In this document: piece by piece, positions 1-8,902 of the stretch
How positions within the stretch are numbered: position 1 is the first letter of the stretch
How the letters are laid out: each line of letters begins with the position of its first letter
Source of the DNA: an uncultured Candidatus Altimarinota bacterium
Lineage (GTDB): Bacteria; Patescibacteriota; Gracilibacteria; BD1-5; UBA6164
Direction: 5' to 3'
Assembly: GCA_937944175.1 (NCBI GenBank)
Contig: CALDZW010000069.1
Coordinates: forward strand, 1-19,177
Length of the DNA stretch: 19,177 nt
Notes under the pieces: generated by a model
The model's input: the letters and a program-made list of their open reading frames with translations, nothing else
Told to the model about the DNA's origin: nothing
Database searches by the model: none
Made by a program: the position numbers and the translations under genes

Positions 1-723
1 TTTGCTATTCGATTTGCAAAAGATCCAGCAGATGAAGAGCATCAGTATGGACATGGAAAAATGGAGGCAATTGCTTCAACAATCCAGTGACTGATAATAT
101 GTGTTTCATGAATATTTATTATTTATGAATCTATTAAAAAAATCATTACTCCAGAAGAGATTAGTTATCTTGGATATTCGATCTTTGTTATGATTACTAG
201 TGTGGTACTTACATGATGACTGGTTATATATTTAAAAAGAGTGTATACAAAAACTAAAAATACGATTATTTATACAGACTCATTACATTATCAAATAGAT
301 TTATATACAAATATAGCTATATTTTGCAGTCTATGAATCATCTTTTTATTTCCATGAATGGTAATAATTGATGGTGTTATTGGTGGAATTATATGAATGT
401 ATATCACTCATGAGGCAGTAAAAATTATTAAAAAATGAGTGAGTATATTGCTTGATACTCGTTTGAATGAACATGCTAACATAATAGAAATATTAGAATC
501 CTACTATAAGAACTGAATTATCTTATGATTTCATGAAGCAAAAAGCAGGTTCTGATGAAATAACAACAAATTTGTTGAATTTCATTTTGAGCTTGAAAAA
601 AATACTAGCATATATGATGCTCATAATGTCTGAGACTTAATAGAAGAAGCCATAAAAAAATTAGACACAGAAGCACAATGGAAAATTGTATGGCATGTAG
701 ATTACAAGAAAGACCAAGTATAA
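1..723 (+). CDS. Cation diffusion facilitator (CDF/FieF-like) transporter, C-terminal part, 5' end outside window
   Basis: CDF proteins export divalent metals such as Zn2+, Fe2+ or Mn2+ across the cytoplasmic membrane in exchange for protons. The visible 240 codons start after the second transmembrane segment, at a loop with the family signature HQYGHGKMEA. They continue through further hydrophobic segments and the fifth-helix metal-site motif DSLHYQID (HxxxD). The hydrophilic C-terminal cytoplasmic domain carries several His residues (GFHEAK, VEFHFEL, DAHNV, WHVDY), where FieF-type CTDs bind regulatory metal. The frame is open from base 1 to TAA only if TGA is read as glycine; about a dozen TGA codons occur, several in membrane helices. 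The family is clear. Metal specificity cannot be read from this part. The gene is followed by 95 bp without a clear terminator. Confidence 0.93.
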
Positions 724-818
724 TAAAATATACATATTAGCTGTCAATAGTCATTTTCTTTACATAATCAAATTATATATATACTTAAGAAGTTATATTA
801 TTATTAATTTATGTATGT

Positions 819-1544
819 ATGAAATATATTTCATTTCTAGTACTTCTTGTATTAGTAGCTTCTTGTGGGCCAAAACAAACAGAAAAAATTAAAGATACTG
901 ACCATTCTATGAATCCTGCAGTTATTGAAGAAGTTAACAATCTTGAAGCAACTCAGGATGTTGAGCTAGTAACAAATACTGAAGCAGTGCCAGAATGAGC
1001 GATAGATGTAAATTCAAATACTGAACCAGCCAATACTCCATCAGATGATTCTGAAAATAATGTTATAGAAAATTCAGAGAAGAATAAGCCACAAGAAGAA
1101 GAACAATTTATAGAAAATACAAATGTAGCTGATCCAGAAGAAGCAAATAAATGAATAAAATTAGAAAGTGATCCAGTTGAAGATAATGGGGTAGTGGTTG
1201 AAGAAGAGGAAAAAGTAAATGATGTCACGCAAGAAACAGTATCAAACCTAGATTCAGCTGTTACTGAAATATCTGAAAATGCATGAAGTGAACTCATTGA
1301 AGTAAAAGGAGACTATACAAATCCAAAAGGAGCAGTAGACATGGTTATCTCGTATAAACTTGATTCAGAAGGAAAAATTACTGAAATTAATACAGCTGCT
1401 ACTACGTATGACCTCAGTCAGTTTAATACTAAGGTTACTGATGTAGTATGAAAGACTGTAAAAGAAGCTAGTGAAACATATTTTAGCGGTTCATCTTTGA
1501 CAACTGAAGCTTTCCAAAAAGCAATGAAAGCTCAAATTAAATAA
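819..1544 (+). CDS. Lipoprotein with acidic linker and C-terminal FMN_bind-like domain
   Basis: 241 residues. The N-terminus is a lipoprotein signal: Lys2, a hydrophobic stretch and the lipobox VASC with Cys16. Residues about 25-160 are a low-complexity linker rich in Glu, Asp, Asn, Val and Pro, which suggests a tether. The C-terminal 80 residues resemble an FMN_bind domain (RnfG/NqrC/PceA family): a YTNPKGAVDM strand, a GKITEI strand and near the end SGSSLTTEAF (residues 223-232). That motif fits the ApbE flavinylation pattern [ST]-G-[AS]-[ST]-x-[ST]. The next gene encodes ApbE, so a covalent FMN here is a reasonable inference. I chose the third of three overlapping ATGs (811, 815, 819) because it alone opens this frame. 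Stop is TAA. Domain assignment rests on motif and neighbourhood, not on a profile search. Confidence 0.82.
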
Positions 1545-1565
1545 TTATACTTTTGTTTCTCTTTC

Positions 1566-2435
1566 ATGAAGTACTCAAAAGACCTTCTCTGAACTAGGCT
1601 CACAATTGAAATACTAGATGAAGTCATCAATTCTGATGATTTCATTTTTTGTACAAGAATTGTACAAAATTTTGAACAGAAATATTCTCGATTTATTGAA
1701 TGAAACTTTTTATCAAAGCTTAATGAAAATAAATACTCTGAAATTGAAAGAGAATTCTATTCAATACTTAAGCTTTGTGAAAAAATTAGTGTATTATCTC
1801 AGTGATTTTTTGACATTACTATACTTCCCTTCTTAGAAAATGCTTGATATGGAATAAAAAAAGAAAAGATACAAGAGGCTTTTTGATTTAAGAATATAGT
1901 TCTAGAATCACATCAACAATGAAACACATGAGAAGATAGATACTTGGTAACTCTAAAAAATAGTGTTTCAATTGAAATTGGTTCAGTTGGAAAATGATTT
2001 CTTATAGATATGATATCTACATATTTAGAAAAAAAATACACTAATTTTATCATTGATTTTTGATGAGACATTAAAGTTATTTGAAATATAAATGTACAAT
2101 TAGAGAACCCCTCAAATAAAGATACTCCTTATGGATTTGTACATTTAAATAATTGTAGTATTGCAAGTTCAAATTGAATCAAGCGTCAATTTGAATGATG
2201 ACACCATCTAGTTAATAAACATAAAAAACTTGAGCTATGAGAAGAAAAAACTACACTTTTTATACTACACAAATCCTCTGCAATAAGTGATATTATTGCA
2301 ACTGCATTATTTGTTTCTCCACTCAACATATGTAAAGAGATCATTGCTCAGGTACCTTGAGTTGAAGTGTATATGCTATTTGAAGATGGAAGAATATTTC
2401 AAACTCCTTGATTTATATTATTACACAATAAATAA
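1566..2435 (+). CDS. apbE: ApbE-like FAD:protein FMN transferase
   Basis: ApbE moves FMN from FAD onto a Ser/Thr of FMN_bind domains through a phosphoester bond. In the 289 residues the family landmarks occur in order: GTRLTIEI at the N-terminus, the KYSRF segment, SQGFFDITILPFL, IEIGSVGKGFLID, the metal/flavin loop IDFGGDI, SIASSNG, the GGHHLVN element in place of the usual HIIDP, and SDIIATALFV near the C-terminus. Many of these glycines are TGA codons. ApbE proteins are usually exported lipoproteins, but this one starts directly in the GT motif with no signal peptide. It begins 21 nt after the TAA of the lipoprotein gene, in the same reading frame, and its TAA abuts the ATG of the next gene. 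Operon with its likely substrate. Family call strong; compartment uncertain. Confidence 0.87.
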
Positions 2436-3044
2436 ATGTACAATAAAATTAATTGACAGCTCTCGATAGTATTTGTTTTTTGTATTCCTTGAATCTACAT
2501 AGTCGCAAAATACTTTGATTTTTATAATACTCCTTTCTTGCTTTGGTATAGTTTTGAGTGATTTTTGTTTCATCTCAGCTGGTATGCACTTATATGTGTC
2601 ATGCTTATTAGACCAATATGAGAAATAGTTGCAAATTTTTATGGAGCTAAGTCTGCCCTTATGTTAAAAAAACTTCTTATCTTTAGACAATCATTTTGAA
2701 TTCTTTCTGCAATAATCATTTGTACGATACTTGTTGGCAAGTTTTTTCTGAATTCTTGATATATTCCATTCTATTTTAGTGTTGATAATTGGAGCTTAGA
2801 CATTCCTCTGATAGCAAGAATATCGGAAATATCTGCTCTTATACTCTTATTAACATCAAATACATTCTCAAAGAAAATTCTTAAAAAAAATTGGAAAAAA
2901 GTACAAAAACTCAGTTATGTATTTTTTCTTTCATGATGAATCATTGCTGGACAATATGAAAGCTTTTATTACTACTCAATGTGAATAGTCTGAGCAATAT
3001 ATATTATAAATATATTCATTAAAAAATCCTCTCTATGAAAATAA
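2436..3044 (+). CDS. MsrQ/ferric-reductase-like transmembrane protein lacking canonical haem histidines
   Basis: 202 residues with about six hydrophobic segments. The order of landmarks follows MsrQ and other ferric-reductase-like transmembrane domain proteins: a WYALI helix followed by MLIRP, then FRQSFGILSAI (family RRxLGL), an IARISEISALILLLTSN helix (family RPyxxxG...LALTS), and KNWKKVQKLSYVFFL (family W..LHRLxY). In MsrQ these helices hold b-type haem and carry electrons from the quinone pool or cytosolic donors to an exported partner. Here the LHRL histidine is Gln and the other expected positions are hydrophobic or small; the only His in the protein is at about residue 46. So haem binding as in MsrQ is doubtful. 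The start codon directly follows the apbE stop, and the end overlaps the next gene by 10 bp, so the genes are co-transcribed. Confidence 0.75.
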
Positions 3045-4372
3045 TGTTTTCTTTACTTTTGGTAGTCTCATTAGTAATAATAAGTATGATGAGTAGTAAT
3101 TATTCATATGCTAGTAATACAGCAAATTGAACTCTTAGCTATGATCAATGCAATAAATTTATTGATAGAGAAAGTGTTGATGACATTCAAAATTTATGAG
3201 AAAACATGTGTGTATTTATTGTATGAACTAATTGAGATTTTATTGTACTCAGCAAAGATGCAAATAATTACTGATTTAATCTCATATCAGAAGACCTATT
3301 AAAGCAATTACAATCAAAATATTATCGTGGAGAAAACATACAGATTTATTACCAATGATTTTGAATAATCAAAGATACAGATCTCAGTTTCTCTATTACT
3401 GAATCTACTACCATTTCTACTCTAGATAATTGATATACAATAGAATTACTTCAAGACACAGAAATATCTGATACAGATATATACACTCATGTAAAACAAC
3501 AGTGTGATTTTGTATCGTATATAGCTTCCTGTAGTGACATAAGTTATAATGAGCTTATTGTAAGGATTGATACAGTCATAAATACTCTATTAATGAAGAA
3601 AGATATCCTCCTTTCTAGTAATGCTACTATACTGAAAGCAGAAATAAGTAAAATGCAACTCATTACTTCAAAACTTTCTGACTTGCAGTTTGAATATAAT
3701 GCTCAAGAAAAACTCCTCTTCACTATAGAATATATTATCTATAAAATAAATGTACAAAGTAGGATCATTCAAAATCAAATAGATGACGTACAATTCAGAT
3801 CCTTTCTCAAAAAGCAATCTATCTATTTCAAAGACAAAGTTTTATTGTGAGATCTCTATATTTCTCAAAGTGATCAGTTTACCTTCTTTTATTATTGACC
3901 TATACGTGTTAACACACTTCCAACTGATACTTCACATTTTGAAGACAATGTGATTGAAAATGACACCAACCTTTTAACAGACAGTACTTACTTAAAGAAA
4001 AAAATCAGAGATAAATATTCTGCAACCTATGTTGAAATAAGTAACAACTCATTAATGCTTATTACAAAGACATACGAGAGTTACAATAAGTATCTTCTTT
4101 TTGACACAAACACTCTGAAACTTCATGTATTAAACTGAGATATTATCCAAATAGATATATGAAAAAAATGATATTACATGCTTACCCAAAACAAAAAATG
4201 AGAACAAAATTTTGTTCTCTACAATTGAAAATCAGTACAAAATATTTTGGAACAGTCTGACTGATACACAATCAATTCTTTTGAACTTCTTATATGAAAG
4301 AAAGTAAAAGTTTTTTATACTCTAGATAACTGAGATACTGCTGAAGAAATTATTGATATTAGTGAATTCTAA
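3035..4372 (+). CDS. Secreted protein of unknown function (445 aa)
   Basis: I do not recognise a named family. The N-terminus is a typical signal peptide: Lys2, a long hydrophobic core, then a polar SSNYSYAS region with a plausible signal-peptidase site. Residues about 180-260 are predicted helical and charged (a region around KMQLITSKLSDLQF and LLFTIEYIIYKINVQ), perhaps a coiled coil. The C-terminal 130 residues alternate short beta-like stretches with turns (LMLITK, YLLFDT, KVKVFYTLDNGD), as in a small beta-sandwich or propeller. The gene overlaps the MsrQ-like gene by 10 bp and is the last gene of the redox operon, followed by a hairpin terminator. It may be an exported partner of that system, but this is inference from position only. 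It needs TGA=Gly to be intact. Confidence 0.8.
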
Positions 4373-4377
4373 AATAA

Positions 4378-4411
4378 AAAATTACACTCTATAACTGTAA
4401 AAGTGTAATTT
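4378..4411. terminator. Bidirectional hairpin terminator between convergent genes
   Basis: A perfect 10-bp inverted repeat (AAATTACACT / AGTGTAATTT) with a 14-nt loop lies in the 51-bp gap between the TAA at 4370-4372 (plus) and the stop of the minus-strand gene at 4424. The arms are AT-rich and give short T tracts on both strands, which suits termination from both sides. Not energetically strong. Confidence 0.55.
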
Positions 4412-4423
4412 AGTAAATTCTCT

Positions 4424-5317
4424 CTATTGTTGTAAATAGTATAATTCTGAATCCTGTCGATATAGAAGCTTAATTTCTCCATCAAGCCCAAGAAGAAAAT
4501 CTTGGATTTTTGATGTATTATATCAAACAATATTAACTATCTCTCAAACCTTATTATATTGCATTAATCTACCATTGTCTCACAAAATAAATATTCATTG
4601 TACTCCTTCTTTTATATTTTTTATATCATAAATTCATGATAACCTTTGCCATTGGAGAGTTTTAGTATTATATATATAATGTAATACTCCTCCATCATTT
4701 ACTTTTTTTGAAAACAGTAGTATATCTCTGCTTCAATTAAGATATATTCATGCATAGAGATCAAGCTTTTTCATAGCATATATTGAGTGTAAGTAATTAT
4801 CTGGGTAAGGGTAATCATTTCCAAAAATTAGCTCTTCATCATTCTTCACTTTATTTTCAATAGTATTAATAAGAATATCATTGTGATAAAAATACGTGTA
4901 CATTGAGTTTTGTCTTGCTTCAATATCAGCTCATATCATTTTCTTAAAAGTTCACTTTTTTTCTGCTACCTCTTCAATATCATCTAACACTGACATTACC
5001 ATTTGATCTTCTATTCATACACAACCATTCCATTGATTATCAAACATATACTGCAAATAGGAATAGATTCATTTCATTCTACTTCATGGAACAAAATTAT
5101 CAACTTTAGCAACTACCTTATGATAAACTTTTGTATACACATCTCATTCACATCATCAGTGATTGTTAATTATGGTAATTACTTTATTTCAAACCTTTTC
5201 AATTTGTTTTTTCTCAGAATAATTTAGTACATCAAAATGATAAGCTCCTGCAAAAGCTTGTAATAGACTAAACAATAGTGTCATCAGTGAACAAATAAGT
5301 AGTAGTATCTTTTTCAT
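4424..5317 (-). CDS. Secreted protein of unknown function (297 aa)
   Basis: Not recognised. It begins with a clear signal peptide (MKKILLLICSLMTLLF, then LLQAFAGAY with a likely cleavage after AFA). The mature part is mixed: an N-terminal region with two Cys (GGCEGD and NGCVGI, possibly a disulphide), a helical middle with many Lys/Glu, and a C-terminal half of beta-like repeats (DILLFSK, LHYIYNTKTLQWQRLS, GIFILGDNGRLMQYN, IKLLYRQDSELYYL). The C-terminal half has weak resemblance by eye to the end of the 445-aa protein across the convergent junction. About 20 glycines are TGA. It ends with TAG. It probably has its own promoter in the 133-bp gap upstream. Function unknown; export is well supported. 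Confidence 0.8.
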
Positions 5318-5369
5318 AAATGTTATTTATTAATTTTAAAGTAATCATATAATAACCATTATATATTAA

Positions 5370-5417
5370 AACTGAGTAAGAGTAATATGCATTTTTCTAT
5401 TTTTTTCTTACTTAGTT
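5370..5417 (-). terminator. Candidate terminator after the 490-aa minus-strand gene
   Basis: On the minus strand, a 12-nt arm AACTAAGTAAGA pairs with TCTTACTCAGTT (one G-T/A-C mismatch position) across a 24-nt AT-rich loop and is followed by TTTTAATA. It lies 33 bp past the stop of the gene ending at 5451 and before the next minus-strand gene. The remainder of 5318-5450 is AT-rich and presumably holds the promoter of the 297-aa gene; no convincing -35/-10 pair was seen. Confidence 0.45.
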
Positions 5418-5450
5418 CATACATATCAATTTTTTCTAAGATTCGATAAT

Positions 5451-6923
5451 TTATCTAAGCTGTATTACTGACAGTGTCTTAATCTGAGCAATCATTCATG
5501 ATATAATTTCTGAGGTTACCTCATATTTTTCATATGTTCACCCTTCATATTTTAGTTCAACAACATATTTCAATTTACTTCATCATAATGAAACCATATC
5601 AGTTACATTAATTTCAACATATTCATCAAATGTATATAATTTCTTAAATGTATTTAATCCTTCATTAAAATTATCTCATTCATAATATTTATTCCCAAAA
5701 GCATATACAAGGTTTTGCTTTTCAATGTTGTCATAATAGTTATATATTAACCAATCTTGATAATCTCATATGTAAGAAAAATTATATGAAAAAAATCAGT
5801 CTTGTTGACAAAATCATGTTTCCTCTTTTCAGAAAGTTATTTTATTAGCTTTATTTGAAAGGATAATTTGCTGTATTGTACAAGCCTCTTTTATATGAGG
5901 ATCACCAATTATTTTATATATTTTATGATTATGATACAATATATTTAGGTTCATTCAGAAAAATTCCAATCAATGCCTATCATCTAATTCTATATACTTT
6001 CACTCTTGAAAATCATATACTCTCATATCTCCAACTACTCAGAATCTATTGCTTAATTCAACCATTGCCATTCAGAATGTATCTTTTACAAACCATTGTA
6101 AATCATCTATACTGTCAACATATCTAAATATAACTTCATTACGTGTATCTAATATATGTGATTTATTACTTTGTGAATCACTCCAATCAAGTAAGACTAC
6201 ACGATCAGTAAACTCTCTTTTTCATCCAATCATATTCTGAACTTCATGAATTCCTCTGAATCCCCTTGTTTTTCATCACTGATTGATAACAATATATGAA
6301 TCAAATGTTCATCATGCTAAGTTATGTCTGATTTTAAGGAAAAGGAAATTATTCTTAATAAATACACTTAAAAGTCAGTAATTTCAATTGTTATCCAATA
6401 CATCTTTCAATGAAATATCGTTTCATAATAACTCTTCAAATTGAGATAATGACATTTCATGAAGCTCTGAATCTACAACATGCATGGGTCAATCAAAAAA
6501 TATTTTTCATCTTACAGTTCTAATAGTTGTAAATTTATAGGTCTCTGCTTTCTTTTTTACATTTGTAAGCACTAATTCTAAATTCACTTCACTATTACCT
6601 TCTTCATGAAGAATATGTAAATATTTCTCCTGTACTATACAGCTCATATATAAAAGAACAGTGTAAGCTTTTTCTTGTTTATTTTTATCAATTATATCTA
6701 GATAATGAGTAAGCTTTGATTGGAGTTTCTTATATACTTTTTCTTGAACTTCTCTCTCCTTCTTTCATACAGTAGTAAAAAAAGTATCTATTTTATTTTG
6801 ATAACTATCATATTTTACAATATTATTTTCAACTACATCACAGCCTTGAATATAAGCTGATGTCACATTCATTTGAAATATACAAAGTATAAAGAGCAAC
6901 AATAATTTTATCTTTATTTTCAT
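5451..6923 (-). CDS. Secreted protein of unknown function (490 aa), paralogue of the divergent 323-aa protein
   Basis: Not recognised as a named family. It has a signal peptide (MKIKLLLLFILCIF...VTSAY) and a mature N-terminal helical region: Cys26, then KIDTFF at 42-47, a charged stretch, and YTVLLYMSC at 85-93. This order (Cys, KID.FF, about 40 residues, YTVL.Y..C) recurs in the 323-aa protein encoded divergently at 7108-8079, so the two are likely paralogues with a conserved Cys pair. The larger C-terminal part looks beta-rich with aromatic residues and is about 160 residues longer than in the paralogue. Some 25 glycine positions are TGA. Upstream is a 184-bp divergent intergenic region shared with the paralogue. 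Surface or exported role is inferred from the signal peptide only. Confidence 0.8.
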
Positions 6924-7107
6924 ACTTTTCTCTTACATAATTAAAATTTTTTCTTTTTCAGTATTTAGACTATACTGTAATTATATATAAAAGCTGTAAG
7001 AAATACATATATTTATAAAATCTTTTCTTACATGGCTCATACACTATTCTTATAGAATATTTACATAGATAGTAATACATCTATTTTATTTTATAACTTC
7101 TAACATT
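6924..7107. promoter_or_regulatory. Divergent intergenic region between two secreted-protein paralogues
   Basis: 184 bp, very AT-rich, with no gene that I can support in either strand. It must contain the promoters for both divergent genes. It holds TATACT near 6972 and several TATA-type hexamers, and a small inverted repeat ATTCT-TAT-AGAAT near 7050, but no -35/-10 pair stands out, so exact promoters are not assigned. Confidence 0.4.
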
Positions 7108-8079
7108 ATGAATGCTACGCTGATTAAGACAACTATTATATCTCTGATTATCAGTTGATTTATATTTATTTTTCAACCACAAGCATATTCCAATTGATTA
7201 CAGGATATTATACAACCAGATGTTAGACTAGACTGTCAAGATATTAATGAAGACATGGAATATGATTATTCAAAATCAAAAGAAAAAATTGATTCATTTT
7301 TTGCAAAGTTATCAACAAGATCAGAAGAAAGCCAAAAACAAATCTACACAAAAATTATTTCAATAATAAGTGAAAAACTTTCAGCAATAAAGAAAAAAAA
7401 TAACTCAAAACTATATACAGTTCTTGGATATCTAAAATGTGAATCAGAAAGTAGAAAGGTTTTCTTAGGACTAACTGAAATCCAAAAAAAGTATTATAAA
7501 TTTTATAAATATAATGAATCTCATAATTTTGAAGGAAATTTTTGGACTCAAAAATTAGGTAATGAATATTTTTATATTGATGATGCTCATAGTTGAATTG
7601 ACTTAATAACACAGCTAATATTTAATCAAGCCAAAACAAATATATTCTCTGAAGAACTATTATATAAATTAGATAAAAAAATAGCAGACGATGTTTATTG
7701 AAACTTCTTTGCAAACACCGTGATCTTTGTAAAAAAAGATTTCTATGTAATAATGTGATATAGTGAAAAAGACTACAAACACAATCTTTTTATTTTTAAT
7801 GATTGAGCTGTGTCTGTCTATGATAAATTACAGCTTAATGATAATACCGTAACATGATGAGAGGTAGCACCTTGTAAAATAGAAATATGAGAGAAGATGT
7901 ATAGTTTTAAGTTGGTATGCAACAACTGACATCCTGCTGTAGCTAAATCTGAACACTTATTTTGATGAGATTGAACATTTATCAAAACAGTAGAATATCA
8001 ATTTACAGATGAATACTTACATTCTCTCAACACTGAATGACTTTGAGGTAATGTTGAATATAAAAATCTTACATATTAA
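7108..8079 (+). CDS. Secreted protein of unknown function (323 aa), paralogue of the 490-aa protein
   Basis: Not recognised as a named family. The N-terminus has a signal peptide (MNATLIKTTIISLIISGFIF followed by a PQAYS cleavage region). The mature part starts with LDC (Cys43), then KIDSFF at 60-65, a Lys/Glu/Ser-rich helical stretch and YTVLGYLKC at 103-111, matching the same layout in the divergently encoded 490-aa protein. The C-terminal 200 residues are mixed and include further Cys (APCKIE, LVCNN). It ends with TAA, 37 bp before the response-regulator gene, so it could be transcribed with the two-component system. Under the standard code only residues about 50-162 would appear as an ORF. 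Export is well supported; function is not known. Confidence 0.8.
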
Positions 8080-8116
8080 TCTAATATTTAGCTTTATTAC
8101 TCTTTACAAAAAAATT

Positions 8117-8776
8117 ATGAACATCCTAATAATTGAAGATAACATCACTATTTCAAAAAATCTCAATAGATATTTAACACTCAAAGATATAGATTCTGAA
8201 GTAGCTTGATCTGCTGAAGAATGAGAGGATATTTTAAAGGAGTGAAATTTTGATTTAATATTGCTAGATATTTGATTACCATGAATGAATGGAAGAGAAT
8301 TGCTTGAAAAATTGAGAAAACAGTGAAATAATATCCCTATTATATTTTTAACAAGTCGTGATACTGATGATGATATTATAGAAGGTCTTTGACTTGGTGC
8401 TGATGATTATGTCTCAAAGCCTTTTGATTATGAAATCCTGATTGCAAGAGTTCAATCAGTTTTGAGGAGAACTCAAAAAAAGATAAATGCAATGACTATT
8501 TGAGAATATATACTCAACTATGATAAAGAGGAAATAAGTAATGCTAAAACCGGTCAAAAAATATTTCTTTCAAATCTAGAATTTAAGCTATTATCTTATT
8601 TATCTAAAAATAGATGAAGAGTAATAGATCGAGCAACTATTTATGAAGAAGTATGGGGAAATTTTGATGATTTTCAGCTCTCAAGAAACACAGATATCTA
8701 TGTATGATATCTAAGGAAAAAGCTCTGATCAGATATTATTAAAACAAAGAAATGAAGTGGTTACTATCTAGATTAG
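8117..8776 (+). CDS. OmpR/PhoB-family response regulator
   Basis: A 219-residue transcription factor with a receiver domain (1-115) and a winged-helix Trans_reg_C domain (about 125-219). Receiver landmarks: acidic pair Glu7-Asp8 in MNILIIEDN, phospho-acceptor Asp51 in LILLDIGLPGMNG, switch Thr79 in IFLTSRD, and Lys101 in YVSKPFDYE. The DNA-binding half has LSNLEFKLLSYL, an IYEEVWG segment, the recognition helix region RNTDIYVGYLRKKL and a wing ending in GSGYYLD. Length and layout match the family. The glycines in DIGLPG and GADDY-type loops include TGA codons. The kinase gene follows 126 bp later and is its likely partner. Targets are unknown; the neighbouring secreted-protein genes and the SulP transporter are candidates by position. 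Stop is TAG. Confidence 0.93.
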
Positions 8777-8807
8777 ACACATAATTCTATCTGTACTTCG
8801 GACATCT

Positions 8808-8900
8808 TTCTGCTTAAGCTTTAAGTTCAGAAATAGAAAAATACTTTGTATTCTTTCTATCTTCACTTATCTTATTTAAGAGAAAGAAATAATGTTTCTC
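8808..8900 (+). repeat. Three consecutive imperfect hairpins between response regulator and kinase genes
   Basis: The 126-bp gap holds three inverted repeats in series. 8808-8832: TTCTG..CAGAA around CTTAA-GCT-TTAAG with a 2-nt bulge. 8834-8859: TAGAAAAATAC-TTT-GTATTCTTTCTA, 11 paired bases and one bulge. 8880-8900: GAGAAA..TTTCTC directly before the kinase ATG. They may lower or terminate readthrough into the kinase gene or regulate its translation. No strong U tract follows, so I do not call a terminator. Confidence 0.4.
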
Positions 8901-8902
8901 AT

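Noticed and set aside
953..1297. Minus-strand Ser/Thr-rich ORF opposite the lipoprotein linker
   Set aside because: Its Ser-rich composition is the antisense image of a Glu/Asp/Asn-rich linker. The plus-strand frame has a lipobox, domain and operon context.
1545..1565. FMN riboswitch before apbE
   Set aside because: Only 21 bp separate the genes, with no RFN-element sequence.
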